The position numbers and the translations under genes are program-made. From the NCBI GenBank assembly GCA_048498035.1, contig JBEHYT010000007.1:124001-188000 (forward strand): a stretch of DNA of 64,000 nucleotides. The letters run 5' to 3'. Of the stretch, positions 9,378 through 16,664 are shown one piece after another. The notes under the pieces are model-generated. The model searched no databases. It had not been told where the DNA came from and saw nothing but the letters and a program-made list of their open reading frames with translations. Position 1 is the first letter of the stretch, and the number at the start of each line of letters is the position of its first letter. The DNA comes from CADEDV01 sp048498035. Lineage in GTDB: Bacteria; Bacteroidota; Bacteroidia; Chitinophagales; Chitinophagaceae.

Positions 9378-10724
9378 ATGATCCGCAACAACAGGCTATC
9401 GGACGAACAATACAGCGAGAATTTTGCCGATATTCATCCGCCATTTGAAAATAAAACAGCAGCACAGGTAGACGCCAACCGCTGCCTGTTTTGTTACGAT
9501 GCCCCATGCACCAAAAGTTGCCCCACGGGCATCAACGTCCCCAAATTCATCAAACAGATTTCCAGCGATAATATCAAAGGAGCGGCTCACACCATTTTTT
9601 CTTCCAACATCATGGGAGCAGGCTGCAGCAAAGTTTGTCCCGTAGAAAAATTATGCGAAGGCGCCTGCGTTTACAATTTGCTTGAAGAAGAAGCCATTCC
9701 CATTGCCCGGCTGCAACGTTATGCTACGGAAACTGCAATGGACAACAAGTGGCAACTGTTTAAACGGGATAAGCCGTCTGGAAAAAAAGTAGCCGTCGTT
9801 GGCGCAGGCCCCGCCGGTCTCAGTTGTGCGCACACATTGAGCCGCGCAGGCATTGACGTTACCATTTTTGAAAAAGAAGAACGTGGCGGAGGCTTAATGA
9901 CCTACGGTATTGCCGCCTATAAAGTAACGCCCGCATTCTGCGAACAGGAAGTTGATTATATCCTGGGCATTGGCGGCATTACCGTCAACTACGGGCAGGA
10001 ACTGGGCGTTCATTTTCGCCTTGTGGAATTACAACAACAGTTTGATGCGGTGTACCTGGCCATTGGCGTTGGCCTCGCACGTCAGCTTGCCATTCCCGGT
10101 GAAAATCTGAAAGGTGTTGAAGACGCGATCGAATTTATTTATCGCCTTCGGAAAAATGGGTACCCCGATGTTGCGGTTGGCGACAAAGTTGCCGTGATTG
10201 GTATGGGAATGACGGCCATTGATGCAGCCACACAAGCCAAACGACTCGGTGCAAAAGAAGTTACGCTGGTGTATCGCAGAACCGAAGATGAAAAACCCTG
10301 CACCAGCGTTGAATTGGACATTGCAAGGCTCGACGGTTGCCAGGTAATTTGGCTGGCCGCACCAAAAGAAATACTGGGCAACGATGGTATGGTTACAGCC
10401 CTCGTTTGTTCAAAAATGAAATTAGGCGAACCCGACAGCAGTGGCCGGCGTTCGCCGGTTGACACCGGTGAAACATTCACGCTTGAAACCGATATGGTGA
10501 TCAAGGCTGCAGGACAGGTTCCATATCACGACCTGGTAGAAGAAAGCGGGCTTACAAACCACCAGGGAAAAATCCAGGTGAATAACCGTTGCGCAACAAA
10601 TATCGCCGGCGTCTTTGCCGGTGGAGATGATGTAAACGGTGGTAAAGAAGTGGTGGATGCCGTGCAGGCGGGCAAAGACGGCGCACACGCCATTCTCAAT
10701 TACCTGCAACTTGCAGCCCATTAA
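9378..10724 (+). CDS. preT: NAD(P)-dependent dihydropyrimidine dehydrogenase, FAD subunit PreT
   Basis: A 448-residue flavoprotein of the glutamate-synthase small-subunit type. Two cysteine sets for 4Fe-4S clusters lie at 36-48 (C36, C39, C44, C48) and 83-97 (C83, C87, C93, C97). The FAD-binding loop GAGPAGLS is at 142-149, and a second dinucleotide site VIGMGMTAIDAA lies near 275. With PreA it corresponds to the N-terminal half of mammalian dihydropyrimidine dehydrogenase and passes electrons from NAD(P)H to the PreA flavin. It is encoded 23 bases after the ureidopropionase and 27 bases before preA. Confidence 0.93.
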   Translation: MIRNNRLSDEQYSENFADIHPPFENKTAAQVDANRCLFCYDAPCTKSCPTGINVPKFIKQISSDNIKGAAHTIFSSNIMGAGCSKVCPVEKLCEGACVYNLLEEEAIPIARLQRYATETAMDNKWQLFKRDKPSGKKVAVVGAGPAGLSCAHTLSRAGIDVTIFEKEERGGGLMTYGIAAYKVTPAFCEQEVDYILGIGGITVNYGQELGVHFRLVELQQQFDAVYLAIGVGLARQLAIPGENLKGVEDAIEFIYRLRKNGYPDVAVGDKVAVIGMGMTAIDAATQAKRLGAKEVTLVYRRTEDEKPCTSVELDIARLDGCQVIWLAAPKEILGNDGMVTALVCSKMKLGEPDSSGRRSPVDTGETFTLETDMVIKAAGQVPYHDLVEESGLTNHQGKIQVNNRCATNIAGVFAGGDDVNGGKEVVDAVQAGKDGAHAILNYLQLAAH

Positions 10725-10751
10725 ATTTTAAATGACCTAACTCGTACGAAG

Positions 10752-12020
10752 ATGGCAAATATTGCAGTTGACTTTTTAGGGATAAAATCTCCCAACCCTT
10801 TCTGGCTGGCCAGCGCACCGCCCACCGACAAGCAATACAATGTGCTGCGTGCCTTTGAAGCTGGATGGGGCGGTGTGGTTTGGAAAACCCTCGGGTCCCA
10901 GGTAAAAAATGTGTCGTCCCGGTATTCCTCGGTGGATTACCACGGTGGAAGAGTAATGGGCCTTAATAATATTGAACTCATTTCTGACCGTCCACTTGAT
11001 ATCAACCTCCGGGAGATTCGCGAATGCATTCGACTCTTCCCCGACCGGGCGATGATCGTTTCCCTGATGGCCGACAACAATAGGGAGAGTTGGCATGAAC
11101 TGATCAAAAAAGTGGAAGATACCGGCGCTCATGGACTGGAATTGAATTTTGGATGTCCGCACGGAATGACGGAACGCGGTATGGGTGCTGCAGTTGGCCA
11201 GGACCCGGAAATTGCAAAAATGGTGGTGGAATGGGTAATGGAAATTGCGTCCATTCCTGTAATCACCAAATTAACGCCAAATGTACATTCCGTTGTCCCA
11301 ACCGGCCGCGCTGTAGTAGAAGCCGGCACTAACGCCCTTTCACTGATCAATACCATCCAATCCGTAACCGGTATCGACCTGGATACTCTTGTTCCTAATC
11401 CCAACGTAGGCGGCAAATCTGTATTTGGCGGCTATTGCGGTCCTGCCGTTAAACCCATTGCGCTTAAAATGCTCACCACAATTGCACAGGATCCGCTTAC
11501 TTCACGGGTGCCTGTGTCCGGCATCGGCGGCGTAAGCACCTGGAAAGACGCCGTTGAATTTATTTTGCTCGGCGCAACTACCGTACAGGTGTGTACTGCA
11601 GCTATGACGCACGGTTTCCGTATTGTGGAAGACCTTTGCGAAGGCCTCAGCAACTGGATGGATGAAAAAGGATTTGCAACGATCAATGATGTGGTGGGCA
11701 AATCTGTGCCCAAGATGACGCATTGGGAAGACCTCGATATCAATTTCCATATTATTGCTAACATCAACCAGGATAAGTGTATTCATTGTGGCCTCTGTTA
11801 TATTGCGTGTGAAGACACCTCTCATCAATCCATCGCACTTACAGCCGGTATGCCCTATAATACTTACACTGTAAAGGAAGAAGAATGTGTGGGATGTAAT
11901 TTATGCAAACTGGTATGCCCGGTTGAAAATTGCATCACAATGGAAGAACATCGAAAGGGAGATGAATACCTCAACTGGAAAGAATTTCAACGCCGCGGGC
12001 TGCCGATGAACGATCACTGA
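10752..12020 (+). CDS. preA: NAD-dependent dihydropyrimidine dehydrogenase, catalytic subunit PreA
   Basis: A 422-residue protein: an FMN-binding dihydroorotate-dehydrogenase-like barrel followed by a ferredoxin domain. The active-site loop reads NFGCPHGMTERGMG, with Cys135 equivalent to the general-acid Cys671 of mammalian DPD. Two 4Fe-4S motifs lie at C343-C346-C349-C353 and C379-C382-C385-C389. It reduces uracil or thymine to the 5,6-dihydro form with PreT. As the last gene of the seven-gene run it completes the pathway. The reductive direction is inferred from the catabolic neighbours. Confidence 0.93.
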   Translation: MANIAVDFLGIKSPNPFWLASAPPTDKQYNVLRAFEAGWGGVVWKTLGSQVKNVSSRYSSVDYHGGRVMGLNNIELISDRPLDINLREIRECIRLFPDRAMIVSLMADNNRESWHELIKKVEDTGAHGLELNFGCPHGMTERGMGAAVGQDPEIAKMVVEWVMEIASIPVITKLTPNVHSVVPTGRAVVEAGTNALSLINTIQSVTGIDLDTLVPNPNVGGKSVFGGYCGPAVKPIALKMLTTIAQDPLTSRVPVSGIGGVSTWKDAVEFILLGATTVQVCTAAMTHGFRIVEDLCEGLSNWMDEKGFATINDVVGKSVPKMTHWEDLDINFHIIANINQDKCIHCGLCYIACEDTSHQSIALTAGMPYNTYTVKEEECVGCNLCKLVCPVENCITMEEHRKGDEYLNWKEFQRRGLPMNDH

Positions 12021-12147
12021 CACATCGTCGCCCTAATACAGCACCCTTCGCTTAAATGTGAAAAAAAAGCTAAGATAGCCATCAAAAAGGGCTGTTTCTC
12101 TGCTGTAAGAAAGTGTTAATAAGTCTGGCATCAATTTGGCGTTCCTT

Positions 12148-12221
12148 TAGTACCATCATGTTACCTACTCCAGGCGTCTAACGACCTGTTTTTGGTACTA
12201 CTCTACCCGTCCCGCCGGGAC
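12148..12221 (+). promoter_or_regulatory. Structured leader upstream of the DUF4397 gene
   Basis: TAGTACCA (12148-12155) pairs with TGGTACTA (12193-12200), enclosing a weak inner CAGG/CCTG pair (12171-12174, 12185-12188). It is followed by GTCCC-GCC-GGGAC (12209-12221). The stretch lies between preA and the lipoprotein gene. No uridine tract follows, so a classical terminator is not supported; a structured 5' leader or protein-binding site is possible. Confidence 0.35.
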
Positions 12222-12275
12222 GATCAGCTGCTATTTTGCGGTAAATCAATTTAATCATTTAAAACCTTAAGTGTG

Positions 12276-13037
12276 ATGAAAAGCTATTTTGTAAATGTGA
12301 GGATGAAAATTGCAACAGCGCTAGCGGCGTTAGTAGTAGTTGGCTCTCTTAGTTCCTGTCTCAAAAACAATGACGACAACTACCAGTCGGGTCCCGAAGC
12401 CGGCCTCATGGCCTTCAACCTGGCACCCGATAAAAGTGGTGTTCAATTTTCCATTTCGGGGAATATTATCAGCAACAGCTACATTCCCTATGCAGGATTT
12501 ACAGGCACATATGTGTCTATTTATCCCGGATCAAGAACTATCGAGTCTTTTGATAATTCAGGAACAATTGCAACATCCGGTAGTTATAACTTTAGCGACA
12601 GTAACTACTATTCTACCTTCCTCGTTGGAGCCAACGGAAATTATCGCAATGTGATTGTTGCAGATGATTTAAATCAACTCGCAGCAGGGAAATCGTATAT
12701 CCGGTATATTAATGCGATCCCTGACTCCAGTCAATCTAACGTAATAATTAATGCTGGTGGTACAGACATTGTAAACCAACAAGCGGCATTTGCCAGTGTA
12801 TCTTCTTTCAGCGCTGTTACTCCAGGTGCAGTTACCATAACTGTAAATAATGGCGGTACGGTGAATGTCAACAGGACAATTACGCTGGAAAATAACAAGG
12901 TCTATACCGTGTTGCTGGTTGGTGAACCTGGTTCAGGCAGTACACCTGTTGAAATTCGTTATATTGTAAATGGCGTTATTGACGATGCCGCAAGTGGAAG
13001 AATGGCTGGATCAGCCAGCGCTATCGGAAGTAATTAA
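12276..13037 (+). CDS. DUF4397 domain-containing lipoprotein
   Basis: A 253-residue exported lipoprotein. The N-terminus has a basic start, a hydrophobic stretch and the lipobox SLSSC with Cys28 as the lipidated residue; an acidic run (KNNDDN) follows, fitting outer-membrane or surface sorting. Two DUF4397 beta-sandwich-like segments follow, with the typical phrases MAFNLAPD and YIRYINAIPDS. Function unknown for the family. GTG at 12273 directly precedes the chosen ATG. A strong terminator follows at 13067, so it appears to be monocistronic. Confidence 0.85.
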   Translation: MKSYFVNVRMKIATALAALVVVGSLSSCLKNNDDNYQSGPEAGLMAFNLAPDKSGVQFSISGNIISNSYIPYAGFTGTYVSIYPGSRTIESFDNSGTIATSGSYNFSDSNYYSTFLVGANGNYRNVIVADDLNQLAAGKSYIRYINAIPDSSQSNVIINAGGTDIVNQQAAFASVSSFSAVTPGAVTITVNNGGTVNVNRTITLENNKVYTVLLVGEPGSGSTPVEIRYIVNGVIDDAASGRMAGSASAIGSN

Positions 13038-13066
13038 CTATTGAATAAATAACGTAGCTGTAGCTA

Positions 13067-13096
13067 AAGCTTCGCCCTCCGGGCGAAGCTTTTTTT
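13067..13096 (+). terminator. Rho-independent terminator after the DUF4397 gene
   Basis: An 11-bp perfect stem, AAGCTTCGCCC (13067-13077) with GGGCGAAGCTT (13081-13091) and a TCC loop, runs directly into a T tract ending at 13096. It begins 29 bases after the stop codon. Confidence 0.93.
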
Positions 13097-13109
13097 ATTA
13101 TTTAAAAAT

Positions 13110-13136
13110 ATTAGTCTATAAATTTTGTGGACTAAT
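13110..13136. promoter_or_regulatory. Palindromic operator-like site 1, TonB receptor leader
   Basis: A 27-bp near-palindrome centred on 13123: ATTAGTC (13110-13116) mirrors GACTAAT (13130-13136), with an AAATTT core. It shares its half-site and A/T core with site 2 at 13315-13335, 202 bp downstream, which suggests two copies of one dimer-binding operator. Confidence 0.55.
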
Positions 13137-13161
13137 ACTCTTCCCCTACTTTCGTGCTTTC

Positions 13162-13236
13162 GCCGGGAAACCGGCCGCTTGTCTGCATACTACGCGCTTC
13201 ACCTGGTAGTGTCGGCTATACCGCATTGTATGCCGA
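13162..13236 (+). ncRNA. Three consecutive hairpins in the TonB receptor leader
   Basis: Hairpin 1 is GCCGG-GAAA-CCGGC (13162-13175), closed by a GNRA-type tetraloop. Hairpin 2 is ACTAC/GTAGT (13189-13193, 13206-13210). Hairpin 3 is TCGGC plus ATAC pairing with GTAT plus GCCGA (13212-13236) around a six-base loop with one bulged T. No protein reads through. I match it to no known riboswitch. It could be a leader RNA, a small RNA or a relic. Confidence 0.35.
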
Positions 13237-13314
13237 TCCCATTACATTTTAAAAATACATGCAATGATGAATAATTTACAACGATGTTGATCCGTACCCT
13301 TTTTTTGTTTTATT

Positions 13315-13335
13315 AGTCTACAATTTTAGTAGACT
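13315..13335. promoter_or_regulatory. Palindromic operator-like site 2, next to the TonB receptor start
   Basis: AGTCTAC (13315-13321) and GTAGACT (13329-13335) form a perfect 7-bp inverted repeat around a seven-base AT core, centred on 13325 and 42 bp before the receptor start codon. Half-sites spaced like this suit a dimeric winged-helix or Rrf2-type regulator; that assignment is inference. Confidence 0.6.
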
Positions 13336-13366
13336 GTTATTGATTTATTAACCATCCAACTACAGT

Positions 13367-15916
13367 ATGAAACAGAAATTATCACTGTTATTATTAACAA
13401 TACTACCACTGGCCGGCATAGCTCAGCTTTCCGGCCGGGTTGTTAATGACGACCGGGAACCGGTCTCCTCAGCCTCGGTATTGATCAAGAATGCGGGTAT
13501 CGGTACCACCACAGATTCCACTGGCTATTTTCAGCTCACTGGTATTTCCCATTATCCTTTTACACTGGTCGTATCCTACGCAGGATATCAATCGCAGGAA
13601 AGAGTTATCCGCAAAAGCGAAACCGGTCCAATCCTGATCCAACTTCAGCTTCTCTTTAAAACAGACACCATTGTCGTTACATCGCGAAGAAGAAAGGAGG
13701 TGCTGCAGGATGTTCCTATTGCCATTTCAGTGATCAGCGGCGCCAAAGCGGACGAAGCCGGCGCCTTCAATGTAAATCGCATCAAGGAATACGTTCCCTC
13801 GGTTCAACTCTACACTTCCAACCCACGCAATACAGGTCTCAATATCCGTGGTATTGGCTCGCCATTTGGCCTCACCAATGACGGTCTTGACCCGGGCGTT
13901 GGCTTTTATGTAGATGGTGTTTATTATGCCAGGCCGGCGGCTGCTACGCTTGATTTTATAGATGTGGAACGTATCGAGATTTTACGCGGTCCCCAGGGCA
14001 CCCTGTTTGGAAAAAACACAACGGCAGGCGCATTTAACATCACCACACGTAAACCATCTTTTAAGCCGGGCGCCAATTTTGAAGTGAGCTATGGCAATTA
14101 CGGATTTATCCAGGCAAAGAGTTCAATCACAGGTCCGCTGGCGCGCAAACTGGCGGCAAGACTTTCCTTCTCAGGAACACAGCGTGATGGAACCGTGAAA
14201 AATATCCGCACCGGGAAAAATACAAATGACATTAATAATCTCGGCTTTCACGGTCAATTGTTATTTACACCGTCAGACAACACCAGCATTACTTTTTCTG
14301 CTGACGCAACCAGGCAACGCCCCGATGGATATGCCCAGGTGATTGCAGGCGTAGTGCAAACGCTTCGACCCGATTATCGCCAGTTTAACGCGATTATTTC
14401 CGATCTGCATTATACACTCCCATCGCTCAATCCATTTGACCGCGTAATAGATCATGATACGCCCTGGAATTCCGATAACGAACTTGGCGGTATTTCCCTG
14501 AATGTTGAAACCAAATTGGGGACCGGCACATTTACATCTACAACGGCCTGGCGCTATTGGAACTGGAATCCTTCCAACGACCGCGATTTTACAGGCCTCC
14601 AGGCCCTGGTCAAATCGCAAAATCCTTCAAAGCATAGAAACTGGTCGCAGGAAGTACGCTACGCCGGTTCAATATCCAAAAACATCAGCGGCGTGGTTGG
14701 ATTGTTCTACATCAACCAGGACGTAAAGACCACAGGCACCGAGGAATCTGGTAAAGACCAATGGCGGTTTGTTCAAAATTCAACCGACCCTAAATGGCAG
14801 ACGCCTGGCTTACTCGATGGCTATGGTGCTAATACCAATTCCACCATACATTCCACCAGCGCCGCTCTTTTTGCCAATGTGGATGCAGCGCTTGGGGCCG
14901 GATTTCATATAATGCCCGGTGCCCGTTTCAACTATGATAAAAAAGATGTAACGTATGAGCGTACCGTTTTTGGCGGCCTGGATACGAATGACCCTGATCT
15001 GATAAAACTGAAACGTGTAGTATATAGTCCGCAGGCCTTTGCGACCAGCGCAGATGAAACCAATTTCACCTATCAATTAACGCTGTCGTATCGACCCAAT
15101 AAAAAACTAAATTCATTTGCCACCTATTCTACAAGTTTCAAACCAATTGGTGTGAACGTTGGCGGTTTGCCCACCACGTCCAATGGTGATGCCGATATTT
15201 CACTGGCAGTAATCAAACCGGAATACGTAAAGCATTTTGAAATTGGCATCAAAACCAATCCCACGCCCGACCTCACCTTCAATCTCACATTACATACAAC
15301 CAATATCCGCGACTACCAGGCCAACGTACAATCACCACAGTTGGGCGTAAACCGTGGTTACCTGGCCAACGCCGAAAAAGTAAATGTAAAAGGAATTGAA
15401 GCCGATGCCGGCTGGCGGGCAAACAGGCATTTCAATTTTGATGGCGCCGTTGCCTACACCAGTGGCAAATATGTCCGGTTTACAAATGCGCCGCTACCCC
15501 TTGAAGAAACGGGTAAAACGGTAAATGGTCAACAGGTGTCATTTAAAGATATTTCCGGCACGGAGCTTCCGGGAATTTCGAAATGGGCGGGATCGCTAAG
15601 CGGCGAATTCAACACGCCCGCGGCATTCCTGGGTAAAGCAGGCAAATTCTTCCTGGCGATGGATATCTTTTATCGTTCGTCATTTTCATCAAGTCCCTCT
15701 CCCTCTGCCTACCTGGATATAGACGGGTACACGCTGGTAAATGGACGCATTGGGTTTCGGTCCAATACCGGGCTCTCTGCTTTTGTGTGGGGAAGAAACC
15801 TTTTCAATAAAAATTATTTCGAACAGTTATTGCCGGCAGGCGGCAATGCAGGACAATATGCTGCAGTCCTGGGTGATCCTGTTACCTACGGCATCACACT
15901 TCGGTATAACTTATAG
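13367..15916 (+). CDS. TonB-dependent outer-membrane receptor
   Basis: An 849-residue outer-membrane transporter. The signal peptide ends near GIAQ (residue 20). A carboxypeptidase-regulatory-like beta domain follows (about 20-100), then a plug domain with VPIAISVISG, NIRGIGSPFG and VERIEILRGPQGTLFGKNT (about 110-225), and a 22-strand-type barrel to the C-terminus. The plug and barrel resemble the siderophore/vitamin type rather than SusC, and no SusD partner is adjacent. The cargo is unknown. It stands alone between a terminator and tRNA-Cys, and its leader carries two matching palindromes and a set of hairpins, so tight regulation is likely. Confidence 0.9.
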   Translation: MKQKLSLLLLTILPLAGIAQLSGRVVNDDREPVSSASVLIKNAGIGTTTDSTGYFQLTGISHYPFTLVVSYAGYQSQERVIRKSETGPILIQLQLLFKTDTIVVTSRRRKEVLQDVPIAISVISGAKADEAGAFNVNRIKEYVPSVQLYTSNPRNTGLNIRGIGSPFGLTNDGLDPGVGFYVDGVYYARPAAATLDFIDVERIEILRGPQGTLFGKNTTAGAFNITTRKPSFKPGANFEVSYGNYGFIQAKSSITGPLARKLAARLSFSGTQRDGTVKNIRTGKNTNDINNLGFHGQLLFTPSDNTSITFSADATRQRPDGYAQVIAGVVQTLRPDYRQFNAIISDLHYTLPSLNPFDRVIDHDTPWNSDNELGGISLNVETKLGTGTFTSTTAWRYWNWNPSNDRDFTGLQALVKSQNPSKHRNWSQEVRYAGSISKNISGVVGLFYINQDVKTTGTEESGKDQWRFVQNSTDPKWQTPGLLDGYGANTNSTIHSTSAALFANVDAALGAGFHIMPGARFNYDKKDVTYERTVFGGLDTNDPDLIKLKRVVYSPQAFATSADETNFTYQLTLSYRPNKKLNSFATYSTSFKPIGVNVGGLPTTSNGDADISLAVIKPEYVKHFEIGIKTNPTPDLTFNLTLHTTNIRDYQANVQSPQLGVNRGYLANAEKVNVKGIEADAGWRANRHFNFDGAVAYTSGKYVRFTNAPLPLEETGKTVNGQQVSFKDISGTELPGISKWAGSLSGEFNTPAAFLGKAGKFFLAMDIFYRSSFSSSPSPSAYLDIDGYTLVNGRIGFRSNTGLSAFVWGRNLFNKNYFEQLLPAGGNAGQYAAVLGDPVTYGITLRYNL

Positions 15917-15926
15917 AAACAGTATA

Positions 15927-15997
15927 AGCCCCGTGGCCGAGCGGATAGGTAAAGGCCTGCAAAGCCTTTCACGACGGTTCGAATCCGTCCGGGGTAC
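15927..15997 (+). tRNA. tRNA-Cys (anticodon GCA), atypical acceptor end
   Basis: The anticodon stem AAGGC/GCCTT encloses the loop CTGCAAA. The D-arm has GCC/GGT pairing and the T-arm is GACGG-TTCGAAT-CCGTC. The acceptor strands are AGCCCCG and CGGGGTA, so the terminal pair is A1-A72, the next is G-T, and the discriminator base is C rather than the U73 usual for cysteine tRNAs. It begins ten bases after the TonB receptor stop, with no clear TAnnTTTG box between, so it may be co-transcribed with that gene. Confidence 0.8.
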
Positions 15998-16032
15998 GAA
16001 GGATGTATACATGACAAGCAATCGTTAGAACG

Positions 16033-16063
16033 GGCCGTATTTCCATACGGCCTTCTTTCTTTT
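16033..16063. terminator. Bidirectional-type terminator between tRNA-Cys and the VOC gene
   Basis: GGCCGTAT-TTCC-ATACGGCC (16033-16052), an 8-bp perfect stem, is followed by a pyrimidine-rich TTCTTTCTTTT. It separates the plus-strand tRNA-Cys from the minus-strand VOC gene. Confidence 0.8.
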
Positions 16064-16442
16064 ATTCACCTGCAGGCTCCCAAAGTTCAATCTTGTTTCC
16101 TTCCGGATCCATGATATGAACAAACTTTCCGTAGTCGTAAGATTCTATCTTATCAACGATTGTAACACCTTCCTTCTTCAATTCTTCTACCAGTGCTTCC
16201 AGGTTTTCTACACGATAGTTGAGCATAAAATCCTTCTCCGAAGGAGCGAAATATTTACTGGTTTCTGAAAAAGGACTCCATATTGTAGATCCTTTTTTGG
16301 AAGGATCGTCTGCATCTTTCCATTCAAATTTTGTCCCGTAAGGATCTACGTCAAAACCAAGATGGGTTTTGTACCATTCTTTGATCTTATCGGGATCTTT
16401 GGATTTGAAAAAAATGCCGCCAATACCGGTTACTCGTTTCAT
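16062..16442 (-). CDS. VOC (glyoxalase/bleomycin-resistance fold) family protein
   Basis: A protein of about 126 residues with the vicinal-oxygen-chelate fold. It starts at KRVTGIGGIFFKSKDPDK, has the middle phrase STIWSPFSETSKYF and ends with the family's C-terminal signature FVHIMDPEGNKIELWEP, in which the Glu is a metal ligand in the fold. The start is taken at 16442 because conserved homologues begin there. The frame stays open to an ATG at 16544 that would add 34 residues including one hydrophobic segment, which would make it membrane-anchored. Enzymatic reaction unknown. Confidence 0.82.
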   Translation of the reverse strand: MKRVTGIGGIFFKSKDPDKIKEWYKTHLGFDVDPYGTKFEWKDADDPSKKGSTIWSPFSETSKYFAPSEKDFMLNYRVENLEALVEELKKEGVTIVDKIESYDYGKFVHIMDPEGNKIELWEPAGE

Positions 16443-16664
16443 TGTGGTTTGTTTTTCGTTATTTGATTGCGTCAGTGAATGTACGGCAAAGCCAACACCA
16501 AAAGATGCCAGGAAACCTGGAATTACAAAATAACGTTTTAGCATTTTGAAATAATTTGGTATTCATTTTTTAAGCGGTACAACGTTCGATCTTTGCCTGC
16601 CAACGCCTTGTCCCGTTTGGGCGCCAGGGACGACCCATTATGCAACCAAGGTTGTGCACTATCA

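Noticed and set aside
10752..12020. Loss of the active-site cysteine in PreA, suggested by a Val in GMGAAVGQ where mammalian DPD has Cys
   Set aside because: The catalytic cysteine (Cys671 in mammals) is the one in the NxxCPHG motif, which is present here as Cys135; the second position is not catalytic.
13162..13236. A known riboswitch (SAM, cobalamin or similar) in the receptor leader
   Set aside because: None of the conserved core sequences of those classes could be recognised; only generic stems are seen.
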